A stretch of 64,000 bases of DNA from Rusavskia elegans (lineage: Eukaryota; Ascomycota; Lecanoromycetes; Teloschistales; Teloschistaceae): assembly GCA_011316305.1 (NCBI GenBank), contig SAUG01000096.1, positions 1 through 64,000 of the forward strand, read 5' to 3'. Under the pieces are notes generated by a model. It saw only the letters and a list, made by a program, of their open reading frames with translations, made no database searches and was not told where the DNA came from. The position numbers and the translations under genes were made by a program. How positions within the stretch are numbered: position 1 is the first letter of the stretch; every line of letters begins with the position of its first letter. Of the stretch, positions 1-12,061 are shown piece by piece.

Positions 1-1243
1 TTCTCCTTCTTCTCCTTCTTCTCCTTCTTCTCCTTCTTCTCCTTCTCCTTATTCCCTTCCCCCTTCTTCCCCCTCTTCCCCCTTCTTCCTCCCATCATCC
101 CAAGCTCTCCAACACCACAACCCCATCCCATCCATCACCCCCCTATATCCAAATCCGCCTCGCTCAAGGACCCCAAAAACCGAACCTCAACATTCCGGAC
201 CTTACAATAGAAGTCCTCTCCGCTACCTACATAGTCATGGTAATGGAACGAAGTCGTCGCGGTCCTTTGCACTCGTATGAAATAGCTATCATAACCTGCA
301 ATATATACTTGACAAGATGTGGCTGTTAGATTGCTTAATCCTTTATAGAGGAGAGAAAAAGAACAAGACGAGGATTTTGCAGGAGATGTTTGAAGGGGAG
401 TATTGAAAGATCAGGAAAGCGAAGGGAAGGAAACGATCGATTTGGAGGCCATTATCATGCTGGGAAAAATAATAGATGGCTGTTGACGGAAGAGAAGGGT
501 GGATTTAGGATTGAATGGTGTTGGATTGGGTTGATTGACTGTCGTACTGCTAAATAAATACTTTCGATGGTGGATACAGTTACCAAGCAAGATGCATATG
601 ACTGCGAGAAGGAGTGATTCGTTGGTTGAAGAGGGAAAAAAGTAGGAAAGTATGTGATAAGGAAAAGTCAGTATGAAATATAGCATCCAAACAACTTGAA
701 AAGGAACAGTCTCCCAGCCGTAACCAGAGGGCGAAGAAAAAGCACCAACGTCAATTTCACAAGAAAGAGAGCAGAGATCCAAATTCAGCACCGAACTGTA
801 GTCTGGATTGAACCGACTGACTGACATCCTGCTAGATAAACCTCCCAGTAGAGCCCCAACCCGATTGCCCTGGTGAAGCTTTCCTAACCCATCCAACTCC
901 TACCAAAGCGAAAAGCCCCAGAACCCACGTATATCCAGCTAAATCGATCGCAATTATGCTGTTTGCTCCCGAGATAAGCGATAAACCTCTCGCATCCTAG
1001 AGTACCCTTAACAAAAAGCGCCGTACAGTGAAAAATTAAAACTGGCAGGAAAACAACGGTACCGACCGGAACAAAACGATGAGAGAACCCATTCAGAGTG
1101 GTATATGATTCTGGCGAGCGTCCGCAAAAGCTCCTCCCAACCTGACAAAAACCCACTGGACGCCGGAAATGCAAAAGACGAATATCAATCTTGCTCCTAC
1201 CGATGATGTTATACGAATAGTTGACTTTTGACCCATGGGATAT
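1..1243. other. left-edge non-coding stretch with CT hexamer repeat
   Basis: The first ~110 bases are almost pure pyrimidine and begin with a (TTCTCC)n-like hexamer microsatellite. The rest, up to the stop codon of the first minus-strand gene, contains only open frames without recognisable protein character. It probably holds the 3' untranslated region of that gene and intergenic sequence. Confidence 0.6.
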
Positions 1244-2295
1244 CTAGCCCCAAACGGATGCCTGGACGCCCAAGGGGTTTTTGTTCGGTTGCCCCCAAAC
1301 GCCACTGCTGTTGCCCCATGCCAGACCGCCCTCCTTTGTGCCCGATGAAGGGTTGGAAGCGGCTGATGTGGACCGCTCATTGTCTTTGTTGTTGGCCGAT
1401 AGGTTCTCGTTCGGTGCGAACCCGTAGCTCAGAGGGGACGGGAGAGGTGTGGTGGAGCGCTTGCTGAGAGCCGGGTTGACAGCTTGATTTTGCGCTGGAC
1501 GGGTGCCGATTGGAGCCACTCCGCCACTTGTAGGGGCCGACCCTTTACTCGGGTGAGGAGATGAGTCTCCCGGTGATGAGGTCGAGGTTCGGCTTGATTG
1601 TTGTGCTCCGCTCTCGAAGAGGCTGAAGTTCTGCGGATTGTTTGAGGCTGGCGATGAGTTGCTGTTGGCTCGAGAACGCTGTTGCTGGGGTTTCGGGGAT
1701 GCACCCGTCGGAGGGTTCTGTTGACCTTGTTCAACTGCCATGGCCGCTTCCGCAATGTTGGCCTGAGCCTGACTTTGGCCCATTGCATACGGGTCGAAAG
1801 TTCGAGGTGAAGCTCCTCGGCCACCGCTTGCCGATCCAGAAGCACCGGCAGACTGATTACCCGGACGCGGCGTCTGGCTCTCATCATTTGTCCTGCCCTC
1901 ATAGAGCGACCCACTGTCGCTGCCGCCATACAATGCTCGATGTTGACGTGCGATGAGCTCCCTCCGGTCTTCTTCATTCATGGTGTTTGGGCTTGTCGCG
2001 CGGTCCGACTTGTTCTGGCTGGACACTAAAGACCGTCTGTTAGCCGTGATGCTTCATATAACACCAACCACATCCTCTACATACTTCTGTTGTATTGCTG
2101 TTCTTGGTGATAATTCCTGAGCTCGCGCTCACGCTGAGCAGCCATACGGCGCTTAGCTTGCATCATCTGCTCGGCTTCGTTGGGTCGACTTTGGTGGCGT
2201 TGGTTGGCGTAGAAATTCTGCAGATTGGATCCGGAGTGTGTTCGCATCTGATCATAGTCTCCAATGGAATGGCGGTGCTGAGATATGCCGCTCAT
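1244..2295 (-). CDS. conserved fungal Q/N/S-rich protein of unknown function
   Basis: Two exons, 2295-2085 and 2025-1244, joined across a 59-bp intron (donor GTATGT, acceptor TTTAG); the split codon becomes a Met. The product is 330 aa. Its N-terminal ~70 residues are basic and rich in Q, R and N (QMMQAKRRMAAQRERELR, likely helical), followed by a NEEDRRELIARQHRALYG-type block, then about 200 residues of S/P/Q/N-rich disorder, and a C-terminal tail of short W-G repeats (WGNSSG, VWGQ, ASVWG). From memory this architecture, conserved head plus conserved WG tail around a disordered middle, recurs in other ascomycetes without a known function. No catalytic motif or membrane segment is visible. 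WG-type tails are used by some RNA-silencing proteins to bind Argonaute, but that link is not supported here. Confidence 0.75.
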
Positions 2296-4382
2296 GCCAG
2301 AGCCTTTACATTCGTCAGTGCTGTTGCTCGAGAAAGCGTGAAGACCACATGCCGAATTCGGAGTATTGCCTTGGGCCGCCCATCATTGGCATTGAATCCC
2401 TTCGAGATGGGCCCATAAATTGTTTCCCGCTCTTGTTCAGATTGTCGAGAGCACGGTCGACCTCTGCTCAAGAGTCAGCAATTCCCACTCCACAGGAACT
2501 CTCCGCCTGACAACGATGATCTGGAGCGGATTGTTCGTATTGGGTTGTTTGCAAACCTGTCACAGGTTGTCTGCAAACCATGTGACAGGTCGGGGAAAAC
2601 GTCGAAATTGTTGACCACGGTCGAACACACCTTCTATTTGCATATCAAAAGCATGGTTCTCATCTCTTGGTATTGCCGAATTGGTGCCTGAGTGTCCGGG
2701 TCAGCACCTTCCATCCTTATACATCCCACACCGAGGCGTACCAGAACGAGACGGCGGCGGAGGCTGATCCCATGAGCCTTGTCGCATAGGTAATTGCCAT
2801 GACTGAGCTTCGTAGAACGACATGGTGGTCTTGAAAGTGCCTCTTTGGGCCAAGGACGGAGTGAGAGGATTCGAATAGTTGGGGAGCAGGACCCTTTACT
2901 CCGCTTGGAGATATGTTGGGGACCAAGAGAGAGGTGCAGACCTTGGGGTCTATATGATGTATTAGTTAAGATGTAGTATGACATAGACCTCAGGCTCTGC
3001 TAGTCGGGCATAAGGTAGTTTTCACTCGTTCGACCAGGACTCGAATTCGGCCGTTGACGTTGGAACTTTTTCCGGGCTTGGCGAACAGAGGAAACTCACC
3101 AATTGACTGGACTGCTGGAAGAAAGCTCAGTGGGGAAGGAACAACCGACGAAAGCACCGAAAGGGTCGAGAAGGGCAGCGAGGAGAAGGGAAGGTCGAGG
3201 GAGACAGACCCTTGTTTGGGGGAGAGGGTAATGGTAAGATATGGAGTAAATGGAGGATGGTGGAACCGTTGGAACAACTAATTGTACGGAAGCCGGCCAG
3301 CTTCCCGCCTACAGCCACAGGGGCCATTCTTTTTTCTACAGGCCCTCTTTTTAAGATTATGCAGTGGGGAACAGTTGACGACCACCAGGCTGCTTGAGGG
3401 AAGGCGCCGTCTGTATAGACTTTCATGTTTCACCTCACCATCTCACCTCACCTCACCTCGCCCTATAAAGTAACCACTTCCATGCGCACTGGTAAGAATA
3501 CGGGGAGACAACGAATATGGAGTAACACCACTACTACGACACAGCATAACCCCATCGTAAGTACTCGAGTATATCGGAGATCGATCTATGGACCCTTCTC
3601 GGCAACAGCAGCCTCAACTGTCGGCGCTAAAGCGTCCCCCCACTCATAAAGTGGGAGCCTCTACTTTACTCCGGGGAAGAAACACTACTACTTACGTATT
3701 TTCCGTATCGTATTATCATTCGTCCTGCTACCGTTCGATCTTCTATCTTCGCTTGTTACCGCTCTCGGTCCATACCTTTAGCCCTTTTCTACTCCTGTAA
3801 AAAGTATCTTTTGTTCTATGACTACCTGTAATGTATCGTCTGTCAGGGGATTCTCACCGAAGACGTCCAGCTATCTGTGATTTTGTGACGCATGTGTTGC
3901 TAGGTGCAGAGAGCGTCTCGTGACCATTCCCATTTCTCCGCGCTACACATCATCGCCATGTTGACAAATCCTCTGCATGACATCCCACCTGCCACTTACG
4001 GCTGGCTGCTAAGTGAAAAGAATAAAAGAAATGCTGAGATAGGAGGCCTGCGTTGTGTACTCGAGTGGAAGAAATGTATTACAACATGAGACTGATCATA
4101 CGCAAGAGCAAATATTCTCATTAATGTATAAAGCCTTCTCTCGAGCGAGCAGCAAAGGCGGCACTCTGTCAAACCTCAACAACTCTCTCCATGGGGTATC
4201 AATCCCTCCCGCCGTCCGTTGCTGCTGAGGCAACGCACTTCGAGATATGTACGGCCAAGATGCCCAGAGCAACCATATACAAATGTGTGTACCATAGTAC
4301 AAGGGTACCATCATGTACTCCTCCCAGTCATGATTAAGGTTCTTCAGGTGGCACCTCTTCACTCATAAACCCTCTTCTCTCG
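2296..4382. other. 2.1-kb intergenic stretch, promoter side of the Q/N/S-rich gene
   Basis: No convincing gene. It holds a near-palindrome around 2560-2595 (ACCTGT/ACAGGT arms, partly repeated as TGTGACAGGT) and a run of TCACC-type pentamers at about 3428-3462. Short frames on both strands lack family resemblance. It lies 5' of the minus-strand gene ending at 2295 and 3' of the phosphatase gene. Confidence 0.5.
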
Positions 4383-6136
4383 TCATCTGAAATGTCCCGT
4401 CCCTGTACCCCCATGTTCATCCTCTTTGATTGGCAAATACGGCAAGTCGTCCCATCCCTTGCCCTTCCCTTTCAATCCTCGGTAATCCTTGCATTTCACA
4501 CTTATAGTCTCCTGGCTCGACTTTTGGGCCGTCTCCATAGTCACCACCCAAGCCGTCAGCTTTCCTCCTTCGACGCATCCGGAGTCAAGACCCTTGCTGT
4601 ATTGATTCATCTGCAGTCCGCGCTTTGCGTCGTGTCCGTAGATGACCGTTGATCGATCTCGTTTGGGTTGCACACTTTGGTACGCGTTCCACAACTTGAA
4701 CCAAGGAGTCCCGTTTGGGTCGCGACTGGGAACGTGTGTTTTGAGATCGACCGATTTCATGCTCATGATGCCCATGGGGTCTTGGTTTTCGAGATCAACG
4801 CCGGGAACGAGGCCCGCATGGACGGCGACCGTGTGCCCTATGCCTGGAACATGCCCAATATCGAGAACAACGGGGCAAGAGGCAAGATAGGAGGCTTGTT
4901 CAGTCGTCAGTGCTTTGGCGAATTTGCGGTCAATGTAATCGCCGTGGGGAAAGGACTCGTCGTTCAGACTGTTCACCACAGGACCACCAGGACCGGGAGG
5001 TGCTGATGTAGATTCATTTTGGTCTTCATCGGTACTAGGGAGGGCAACAAGATGGCTGTTGAGATCGCGATAGGCAAGCATGATGCGATCTTCATGATTA
5101 CCACGGACGCACGACGCGTGCTCTTGGACAGCAAAGTCGACAACAGCAGGGGATGCAGGCCCTTTTGACACCAGGTCCCCCGTAAATACCAACTGATCTG
5201 TGTGATTATTGTATTTGGCTTCCGCGAGAAGAGTTACGACTGGTGAGATAAGCATCTGCCTTTCTACTAGAACGATGGGCTTGCATGAGCAAACTTACGC
5301 TCATCGTAACATCCATGGACATCGCCTACGAATATCAGTCGTTTCGTTCCATGCCCTAGTGAAAGCAGGCTAGTGTCCCAAGTCTGAAGCTGTATCATGT
5401 CCCTAAAAGCCGGCCGCACATTCAGCCCATAGTATGCAGCCCCCTTTCCCAGCTGTTTATTGAGAGCATTGTCCAATATTTGATGATCTTCCCACCGGGG
5501 CTTGGCAAAAAATCTCCAGCAGCTCCAAGGTATTAAGATGACAAGCAAAATGATCGTAAGGTACCTTCGGAACTTCGGCGCGGATACTATCTGAGAAAAT
5601 GAGGGTGGTATTGGTGAAGTAGGGGAAAATTCTGGTGGTGAGGCGGAGGGCCGCCATTTATTATGAACTCGGTCGATCAAGGGTCGACGATGCTGGTAAT
5701 ATTGATATGCATATGCGTTATGTTTCGATGCAGATTCGCCCTTTTCTATCGTTGCGCCATCCTCCATGCCGGTGTATATTCGAGGCGGGGGTCGTGTATT
5801 CCCCCTTTTGCTCCCATCAAATTCAAAGTTGTTTGGTCCGAGGTCCTGTCCGGTGTACTCCGCGTCATCCGGGTTGGACTTCGGATTCGGCCGGTAGCCG
5901 GGGGCTTGATGCCTGGATCTCGAGAAATGGTCGATCAGTTGACGTTGATGATCATACTCTTGGTCCAGGAGGGAAATGCTGTGATCAAGGAAAGCACTCT
6001 CTTGCTCGGACAGCGGCTCAGGTAGGTCGTGTGCCTTTTCACTGAAGGAGTCATGAGAGGGAGAATGGGGCTCAGAGGTTGGAGATGAATGAGCGGACTG
6101 ATCACCGAAAGACTGCTCATGCTCCGGTGTACCCAT
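4383..6136 (-). CDS. Ppn2-like membrane-anchored calcineurin-type metallophosphatase
   Basis: Two exons, 6136-5299 and 5239-4383, with a 59-bp intron (GTAAGT to CACCAG) that falls inside the first metal motif block; product 564 aa. A long polar N-terminus precedes one hydrophobic segment near residues 190-212 (LTIILLVILIPW), then the phosphoesterase core: GDVHGC at 271-276, GDLVSKGP at 300-307, GNHED at 326-330, later VHAGL, YGHDAKRGL and GLDSGCVEGGKL. These are the metal-binding motifs of PPP-type phosphoesterases. Architecture and motifs match yeast Ppn2, a vacuolar-membrane zinc-dependent endopolyphosphatase delivered as a type II protein. The expected role is polyphosphate cleavage in the vacuole; substrate is inferred from the family. 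All metal ligands appear present. Confidence 0.85.
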
Positions 6137-6446
6137 GAGACAGCTTGGCAGAAAGAAAGACGACGCATATAAAGCAAAGGAAAGACCAATGAACGCCTCT
6201 CCTTTTCCCTCTTCTTTTTGTGTAGAACGTCAGCTTACGCCGGAAGGAGCCTGCAAGGTCCGGGCTTTCTTGGCAGTACTCGAAGCGGGATTGTCTTGGC
6301 GCTTGGAGACCGCGCGTCGAATACGGACTCCCGGTCACCACCGTACTCAACGAACCTCACATTATTCTGGCGGAGACGCAAGATTTATTGACACCATGTC
6401 TTCAATCAATGCAAAGGTAAAGTATGGGCCTATTAACCGGAGGCAT
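6137..6446. promoter_or_regulatory. intergenic promoter region of the phosphatase gene
   Basis: This 310-bp gap lies between the stop codon of the dehydratase gene and the start codon of the downstream same-strand phosphatase gene. It must hold the 3' end of one transcript and the promoter of the other. No clear TATA box was seen. Confidence 0.4.
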
Positions 6447-8031
6447 TTAGCGATAGCTTGCGTAATACAATTCCTCTTGATGCCTCCTTTCCACGAGTTG
6501 GATGACATCAACATCGTATATGACTTCTGGAGGCTTCCCGCCCTTCAGCACCTCCTTTTCATGTATTGCTGCCTCCTCTTTGGTCATGCAGACGAGTTCC
6601 TCCAACTGAAGCTTGGAAAGTTTTTGTCCATCCCATCGTTCATCGATCCAAGATCCGTCTTTAGGAGCCCTCCATCGTGTCAAAACCAAACGCGTGGGAA
6701 GACCGCTTACCACACTCTTACTGCGGAACACTTCTTCTACTAGATATCCGACATCGTCCTTACTTACCGGTATCTTCAGGCCCATAGGATCTTGCCCTCC
6801 GCTTCTGGCCAACCTCTCTTCCAGACCCTGTAGGCCCGACAGGATACCGTCATACATCTTTTCTCGACCTTTGCCAGCCCCGGCTTCGTGTGGATAGCCG
6901 GTAATCTCCAAAATAACGAAATTCGCAACAGTGTATCCGAAGACTGCGGGCATAGTTCCAAGAACTGGCAAGATTCGAGCTCGGAAGTCTGGCAACACGC
7001 TCAGCTCGTTGACTTTTCCTTTCACAAACTCCTCTTCTGGTAGAGGCAGAAGCTGAGTCTTCCCGGGTCCAGGTTTTTCGGTCGAATACACTACGGGAAT
7101 ACCTTCACTGATGCCCAACATTCTTAGCTTTCTTCTCGTAGTTCTTGACAGCGGATCTTCGACACTGGCACTAATATCGCCCACAAAGATTCGGCTTGGA
7201 TCGCTCTTGCATCCTGCGCCCATTGAGCTCACGACCTTGAGGCCGTGTTGATGACAGTACTTCAGCAATTCGACCTTACTGTCAATGTTGTCGATCGCAT
7301 CAACCACATAGTCCGGCTGTTGCCCTTTGCCCTTGTCCCACTTTGCAAGTAATCTTTCGCCCTGATCCTCCCTCCATACTTCGTTTAGGCACTCCCAATG
7401 AACCCAAGGCACTACAGCCTCCAACCTCTTTCGCACACATTGCACCTTCGGGGTACCGACATCCGCAAGCGTAGCGACAGCATGTCGATTCAACGAGGAA
7501 AGTGTGACTTGATCAAAGTCGATCAATCGAATCTGAGAGACGCCCGATCGAGCTAGGGCAGCTGTACAGTGCGACCCAACGCCTCCCAGTCCAACAACTA
7601 TCACGAAAGACGATCTCAGCTTTCCAAAGCGCGGCGGAGTGAGAAAACTAGCGGTGCGCGTCAACTGCTCGTTGACAAGATCTTCATCATAGTCTCCTTG
7701 TTGCGCTCGACGAGCTATAGCTGCGACTCGGTCTTCTTCTCTGGTGGCTGAAGGGAGTGGTGATGCTGCACCAAAATCGGTCAACTTCACTAAGACGGTC
7801 AGCGCATGGGTTGGAATGATCTCGATTGCTGTGCAAGGGGTAACATACCCGTTGCGCCTGATGCTCTTCATCGAGCAGAGGGATGGAAGCTTTCAATTCC
7901 TCAACAGCAACCTTCCGTCGAATGGCTTGTCCACCGTAGATCAGGCCGGCGACGGTAATGCCAGAAACCAACGCAGTTGCGGCAAGCTGGAATTGGTGGG
8001 AAGAAAGCTGGCGCTCGAGCCACGAAGACAT
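6447..8031 (-). CDS. tRNA threonylcarbamoyladenosine dehydratase (TcdA/CsdL family)
   Basis: Exons 8031-7849 and 7784-6447 give 506 aa. The protein starts with MSSWLERQ and one hydrophobic segment (residues ~12-31), as in yeast Tcd1/Tcd2, which sit at the mitochondrial outer membrane. It then shows the E1-like ThiF fold: nucleotide-binding GLGGVGS at 126-132, LIDFDQV, the LNRHA segment, and DAIDNIDSK. The family ATP-dependently dehydrates t6A37 of tRNA to cyclic ct6A. The intron donor is GTATGT at 7848; the acceptor that keeps frame is AAG ending at 7785, while a TTAG 5 nt earlier would break frame. An upstream in-frame Met at 8115 exists, but homologues begin near the chosen start. It is divergently transcribed from the DUF4336 gene. 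Confidence 0.88.
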
Positions 8032-8375
8032 GTTGTCTGTCTCTTGCTGTGGCCTCCTTTCAGTAGTTTGGCTGGTTGATTTAGAGCCACATCGGCGCCC
8101 TTCCATGTCAGTCACGCATAATTATTAGAGCTATAGATTGACTTCTGGATTGATGTAGAGTTGTTTCTTGGGTTCGGAGAGCGGAAGATAGGCCGCGGCC
8201 AGCGGGACTCCCTACGTCATCCATATGCAAATGGACATCCACTTCTTTGCGACAATCCGCCTTCTATCTGATCTAAGATCCTTGTATAGCTCTGCTTCGA
8301 GATTCTTGTAAGCCAGGATTCCAAAGGATAACTTCCAAACAAGATCTGCCTCTATTCCTTTCCGTATTGCTAGTC
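8032..8375. promoter_or_regulatory. shared divergent promoter region
   Basis: These 344 bp separate the start codons of two genes transcribed outward in opposite directions (tRNA dehydratase on minus, DUF4336 protein on plus), so both promoters must lie here. No canonical TATA box is evident. Confidence 0.55.
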
Positions 8376-9249
8376 ATGACTTCCAAACTTGTTCCACCAA
8401 ATCCCGGGGAGGTGATGGTAATTCGCAAAGTCAGCCCCAACATAACCATCTGCTCCGCACCCTTTGCCCGCTTCGGTCGCTTCAAAGTCGGTGGACGAGG
8501 TACAATAGGTACCGCCACCTTTCCCCCTCCATATTGAGACGCCTCTGACTACCAAGCCAGTGCGCCTCCAATCCGGAGCCCTTGCTGTCTTCTCCCCTAC
8601 AGCTCTCACTCCCGAAGTCCGCACCACCGTGGAAGCTCTCGGCAACAAAGTCGGCTATATCTCCGCCATGGACTTCGAACACCACATCTTCCTCTCGGAA
8701 TGGATACGCGCCTTCCCTTCCGCCAAAGTCTTCGGTGTCGAAGGCCTCCCCGAGAAACGTGAATCAAACCCCCAGACCGCCGGCACAAAGTTCACACATG
8801 TTTGGACCATGAAGAATAAAGAGGGCATGAAGGTGGATCCGGACTTTGATAAGGAATTTGATTATGAGTATGTTGGCAGTCATGCGAATAAAGAGTTGGT
8901 GTTTTGTCATAAGCCTGATAGGACGCTCATCGAGGCGGACATGATGTTCAACCTGCCGGCGCACGAGCAGTATAGTCGGACGGGAGAGAAAGCGACGGAT
9001 GGGCTATTGACTAAATTTTTCACCACTTTCCAGAGTACCGTTGGCGCCGCAACTTGGCAGAAAAGATTCTTGTGGTATGTGGCAAGTAGCGGAGATAGAA
9101 AAGGATTCAATGCGAGTGCAAGGAAGATTAATGGGTGGGACTTCGATAAGATTATACCGTGCCATGGAGATGTGATCGAGAGTGGAGGGCACGAGGTGTA
9201 CAGGAAATTGTTTGCGTGGCATCTCGATGGTGTGAAGGCAGGGAAATGA
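8376..9249 (+). CDS. DUF4336 family protein (metallo-hydrolase-like fold)
   Basis: Exon 1 is 8376-8508 (MTSKLVPPNPGEVMVIRK...), exon 2 is 8561-9249; the 52-bp intron has GTACCG donor, a CTGAC branch site and CCAG acceptor, and the split codon gives Val in a RGTIVRLQSGALAVFS context. Product 273 aa. The sequence follows the fungal DUF4336 pattern: ALTPEV, a histidine pair in DFEHHIFL, EGLPEKR, FNLPAHEQY and a late CHGDVI. Some of these histidines resemble the metal ligands of metallo-beta-lactamase-fold hydrolases, but the classic HxHxDH motif is not present. No signal peptide or membrane segment. Substrate and pathway are unknown. Confidence 0.82.
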
Positions 9250-10314
9250 GGCCGTTGTAGATATGAGGGTCGGGGTCCAGCTATGGTGCAAATAGAAGCT
9301 TGTTAATGAAACGAAGGTATAAGATTCATCTTAAGAGGCATGTAAGACTGCCTTTGCCCAGAAGGCCAAGGAGTGTCTCCGTGTCATATGAACAGCCCTC
9401 GATGCGAGGTCTCCGGCTCAGTCAGATTAGCTCTCTTGTGTTCTCATGGACAACACACATCTCGCTCCACCCAGCCTATTCAGCGTAGGTAAAACGAGCA
9501 GGTTGCCTGCAACTTTGGCTTTTGACACTCAATATCATCATCGAGCCGGACCTTCCGCATTGAAAGCTGAGCGCTCCAACACCTTCGCTCCGTGAGCAGC
9601 ATTCAAGCTATATGGCAAAATTAGCTGAACAATTCTTATGATGAATCATAAGCATGGAATATGACCACTCACCGAACTAAGCGGCAATCCCATCCGATTG
9701 AAAACTACAAATTTTTTCCTCATCACCGACGTCTATATATCACACGGCAGTCACGCATGTCCCCATACCGTCTGGAGCGACAGCATTGCTGACAGGGAGT
9801 ACCGTGCGAGAGACAAGTCTCCGAGAATGGTTTGTCGTCATAGGGCGCGCCTTGGTTGCTCTTCATGCTCGTCCACGAAGTGCTGATATTGAGGCACGTC
9901 TCAAGCGCGTTCAAAGTGTCGAGTATACACGAAGCAGTCCTCTACCACTCGACGCGGGTCTCAGATCTCTGTTCCATTTGTCTCAAACATTTGCCAATAG
10001 AAGCTGCTGCCTCTGGCATATTGAAAGCTCTGGTGAGGGTGTTATCTTCATCGCAAAAGACTATGAAGCTGTTGGTTGCAGAACAGGGAGACTTCGGATT
10101 GTTGCTGACCTGCTGGTTCCTCGACACTGATGCTAAGAAAGCTTTTGGATCTTGAGGTTCGCGACAAGGCGACAGGACCAAACGGCGCCTAAAAATTGCC
10201 GGCAACGGGCGCTAGTTTAGGGGCGGCTGAAGCCCGTGGGTCTGGCTAAAATGCGACTACGTATGACGTTCAACATCCCTCCGAAGATTCTTTGGCCAGA
10301 TACTATAATGGTAA
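9250..10314. other. intergenic, no gene recognised
   Basis: About 1.06 kb with normal base composition. Short frames occur on both strands, but none shows family resemblance or a plausible exon chain. It lies between the 3' end of the DUF4336 gene and the 3' end of the broken acyltransferase gene, and may include decayed sequence. Confidence 0.5.
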
Positions 10315-11343
10315 TTACATCTTAGAGTTCTTTCTGATCCACTTCAGAACCGAAAATGGCACTACTTGATACTTGTCTTCCGCTTTGTTCCGAGATAACG
10401 AGGGATAGATCCAGATAGGGGAGGACCAAACCATGAAGACGATGACCCAGAGATACCCCAGGATTTTGAATAACCAGGTTCCGGATGAGTCGAGAACCCG
10501 TCAATTAGCGGCCTCAGATTACTCCCAACTGGAGAAGCATAGTTACCCCCAAAAGCGACGGATAGAGTATGCCTCTGATGCATTGCCAAAGCCTGGTGGC
10601 CAGTACTCGACCTTGCTAGCACCGGACCCAACCGCGACAAGCGCAAAGAACCCCATGTAACATTGGATGATACAGTAAACGTTGAGCCAGAAACCCAGAG
10701 TAGTCGCTGTTCTGATTGACAGATGCTCTGGTTTAAGGTTTTCCAGATTGCGCCATGATATACGTGCATGATTATAGAGAACTTGATTTTGATCTGGCTG
10801 GCTCGCTAGGGTCGAGAGGTCCAGGATTAAATAGCTGATGAGAACTTAGACCAATTTGCTCACGAGAAAGGATTCTCTTGATGGTAGATACTGTGCATTT
10901 TCTGTCGAGGGCGGACTGATACCCTTGACCTGGTATGGTGTACCGGCTTTACGTGTCGAGACTGATAGTTGAAATCCAAATCGGAGTCGTTGCCAGGTGT
11001 TCAGGTTGGGTCTAACCGAAGTGTGACCTTTTTGCTTCGAAGATACATCATAAGTCCCACTTGAACGTGTAGGCCCTTGAACGTCCGCGCTCCACCTGCT
11101 CAACAATGCAGTATCTAAGTATTGGAAAAGGGAGCTGATACTGAAGGCACCGGTAAGTCCTGCCCCAAGAATTGTGCCTGTGGCTTCTAGGCATAACGGG
11201 AGCGCTGCATATACACAGTAAATCACTACAGGCAAAAATGCAGGACGGAGAAGAGAGGAAGGTGGCGTAAAGCCCACAACGATGGCATGGATGGAGGTTT
11301 GTAGCAGACAAATGCCGCCTAAGCGGATCAATAGGAGTGGCAT
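10315..11343 (-). pseudogene. broken wax-synthase-like membrane acyltransferase gene
   Basis: The minus strand from 11343 encodes a hydrophobic N-terminus with the pattern of fungal wax-synthase/MBOAT-like acyltransferases: VGFTPPSSLLRP, ALLSRWS, FQLSVSTRKAGTPYQVK. The frame stops at TAA 10848-10846, yet the same frame continues with family-like sequence (SYLILDLSTL, SIRTATTLGFWLNVY, SIRRFWG) to 10546. It then jumps almost directly to the family C-terminus (FKILGYLWVIVFMVW...VVPFSVL), ending at TAA 10317-10315. About 100 residues that normally lie between, including the catalytic histidine region, are missing. The first stop could have arisen from CAA by C-to-T in a CpA context. Members often acetylate terpenoid or alkaloid products, but no cluster partner is seen here. 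I judge it non-functional. Confidence 0.75.
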
Positions 11344-12061
11344 GTCATCTGGACAGACTCATGAGAGGAAAAATACTGTGAAACGCTTACTTTATGTCTT
11401 GCCATTCGTGATGTACACCTTACACAGGACTATCTACTCAAAGTATGGTTAGCGACGCAGACCCTTCAGCCTTGCCGCGCTTGAGGCGACACCGAATAGT
11501 TCCGATCATAAACGAAGTTGTGCAATGATTAGGGAAGCGGATTCAAAGAGGAGATCCTAAGCCAAATATACGGAGCAGTCAGGCAAATCTAACGTAATGC
11601 CTTTCCTCTCTTACATCATAACCCATCTTCCCTACACCTTTACATTAATTCCAGATTCCTATTCTGAGAATATATTCCTCGACCGTCTCCGCGAATCGTC
11701 GAGTCGTCCAATCGTCCAATCACCAAACCGCCAAGCCATCATATCGTCAGACGTGTGTCGTTGTGATCGAAGCAGACCTCGGCCCGTAGCAGGGAACATA
11801 CCGCGCATTTTCGTAGTCTCCACTGGACAGACCCACTTTGTCTTCAGCGGATATGAATAGATCTCCATAGTGTGGGTATAGGGTGTGCAGCAACATAAAT
11901 GCATCTCCATAGCTGCTCCTGACAAAGGCCTTCTTATCAGTCACCCATTTCGGGAGGGGCATTTGCGTGTTCGGCCGCCGATAGTCCAAAACTTGGGGGA
12001 CTCGATTATTTCATGAGTCAGGCGATTCGAAAGACCAGCCGAAATCAAAAAGCTCCTGAAT
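11344..12061. other. intergenic, no gene recognised
   Basis: This 718-bp stretch lies upstream of the broken acyltransferase gene and downstream of the 505-aa gene on the same strand. It holds an imperfect direct repeat of GTCGAG/TCGTCCAATC near 11690-11730. An 80-codon minus frame at 11747-11989 has no recognisable features. Confidence 0.45.

Noticed and set aside
411..896. 161-codon minus-strand frame at the left edge
   Set aside because: No recognisable motif; low-complexity composition; probably 3' untranslated sequence of the first gene.
6135..6743. 202-codon plus-strand frame
   Set aside because: Covers the promoter of the phosphatase gene and the antisense of the dehydratase 3' end; composition not protein-like.
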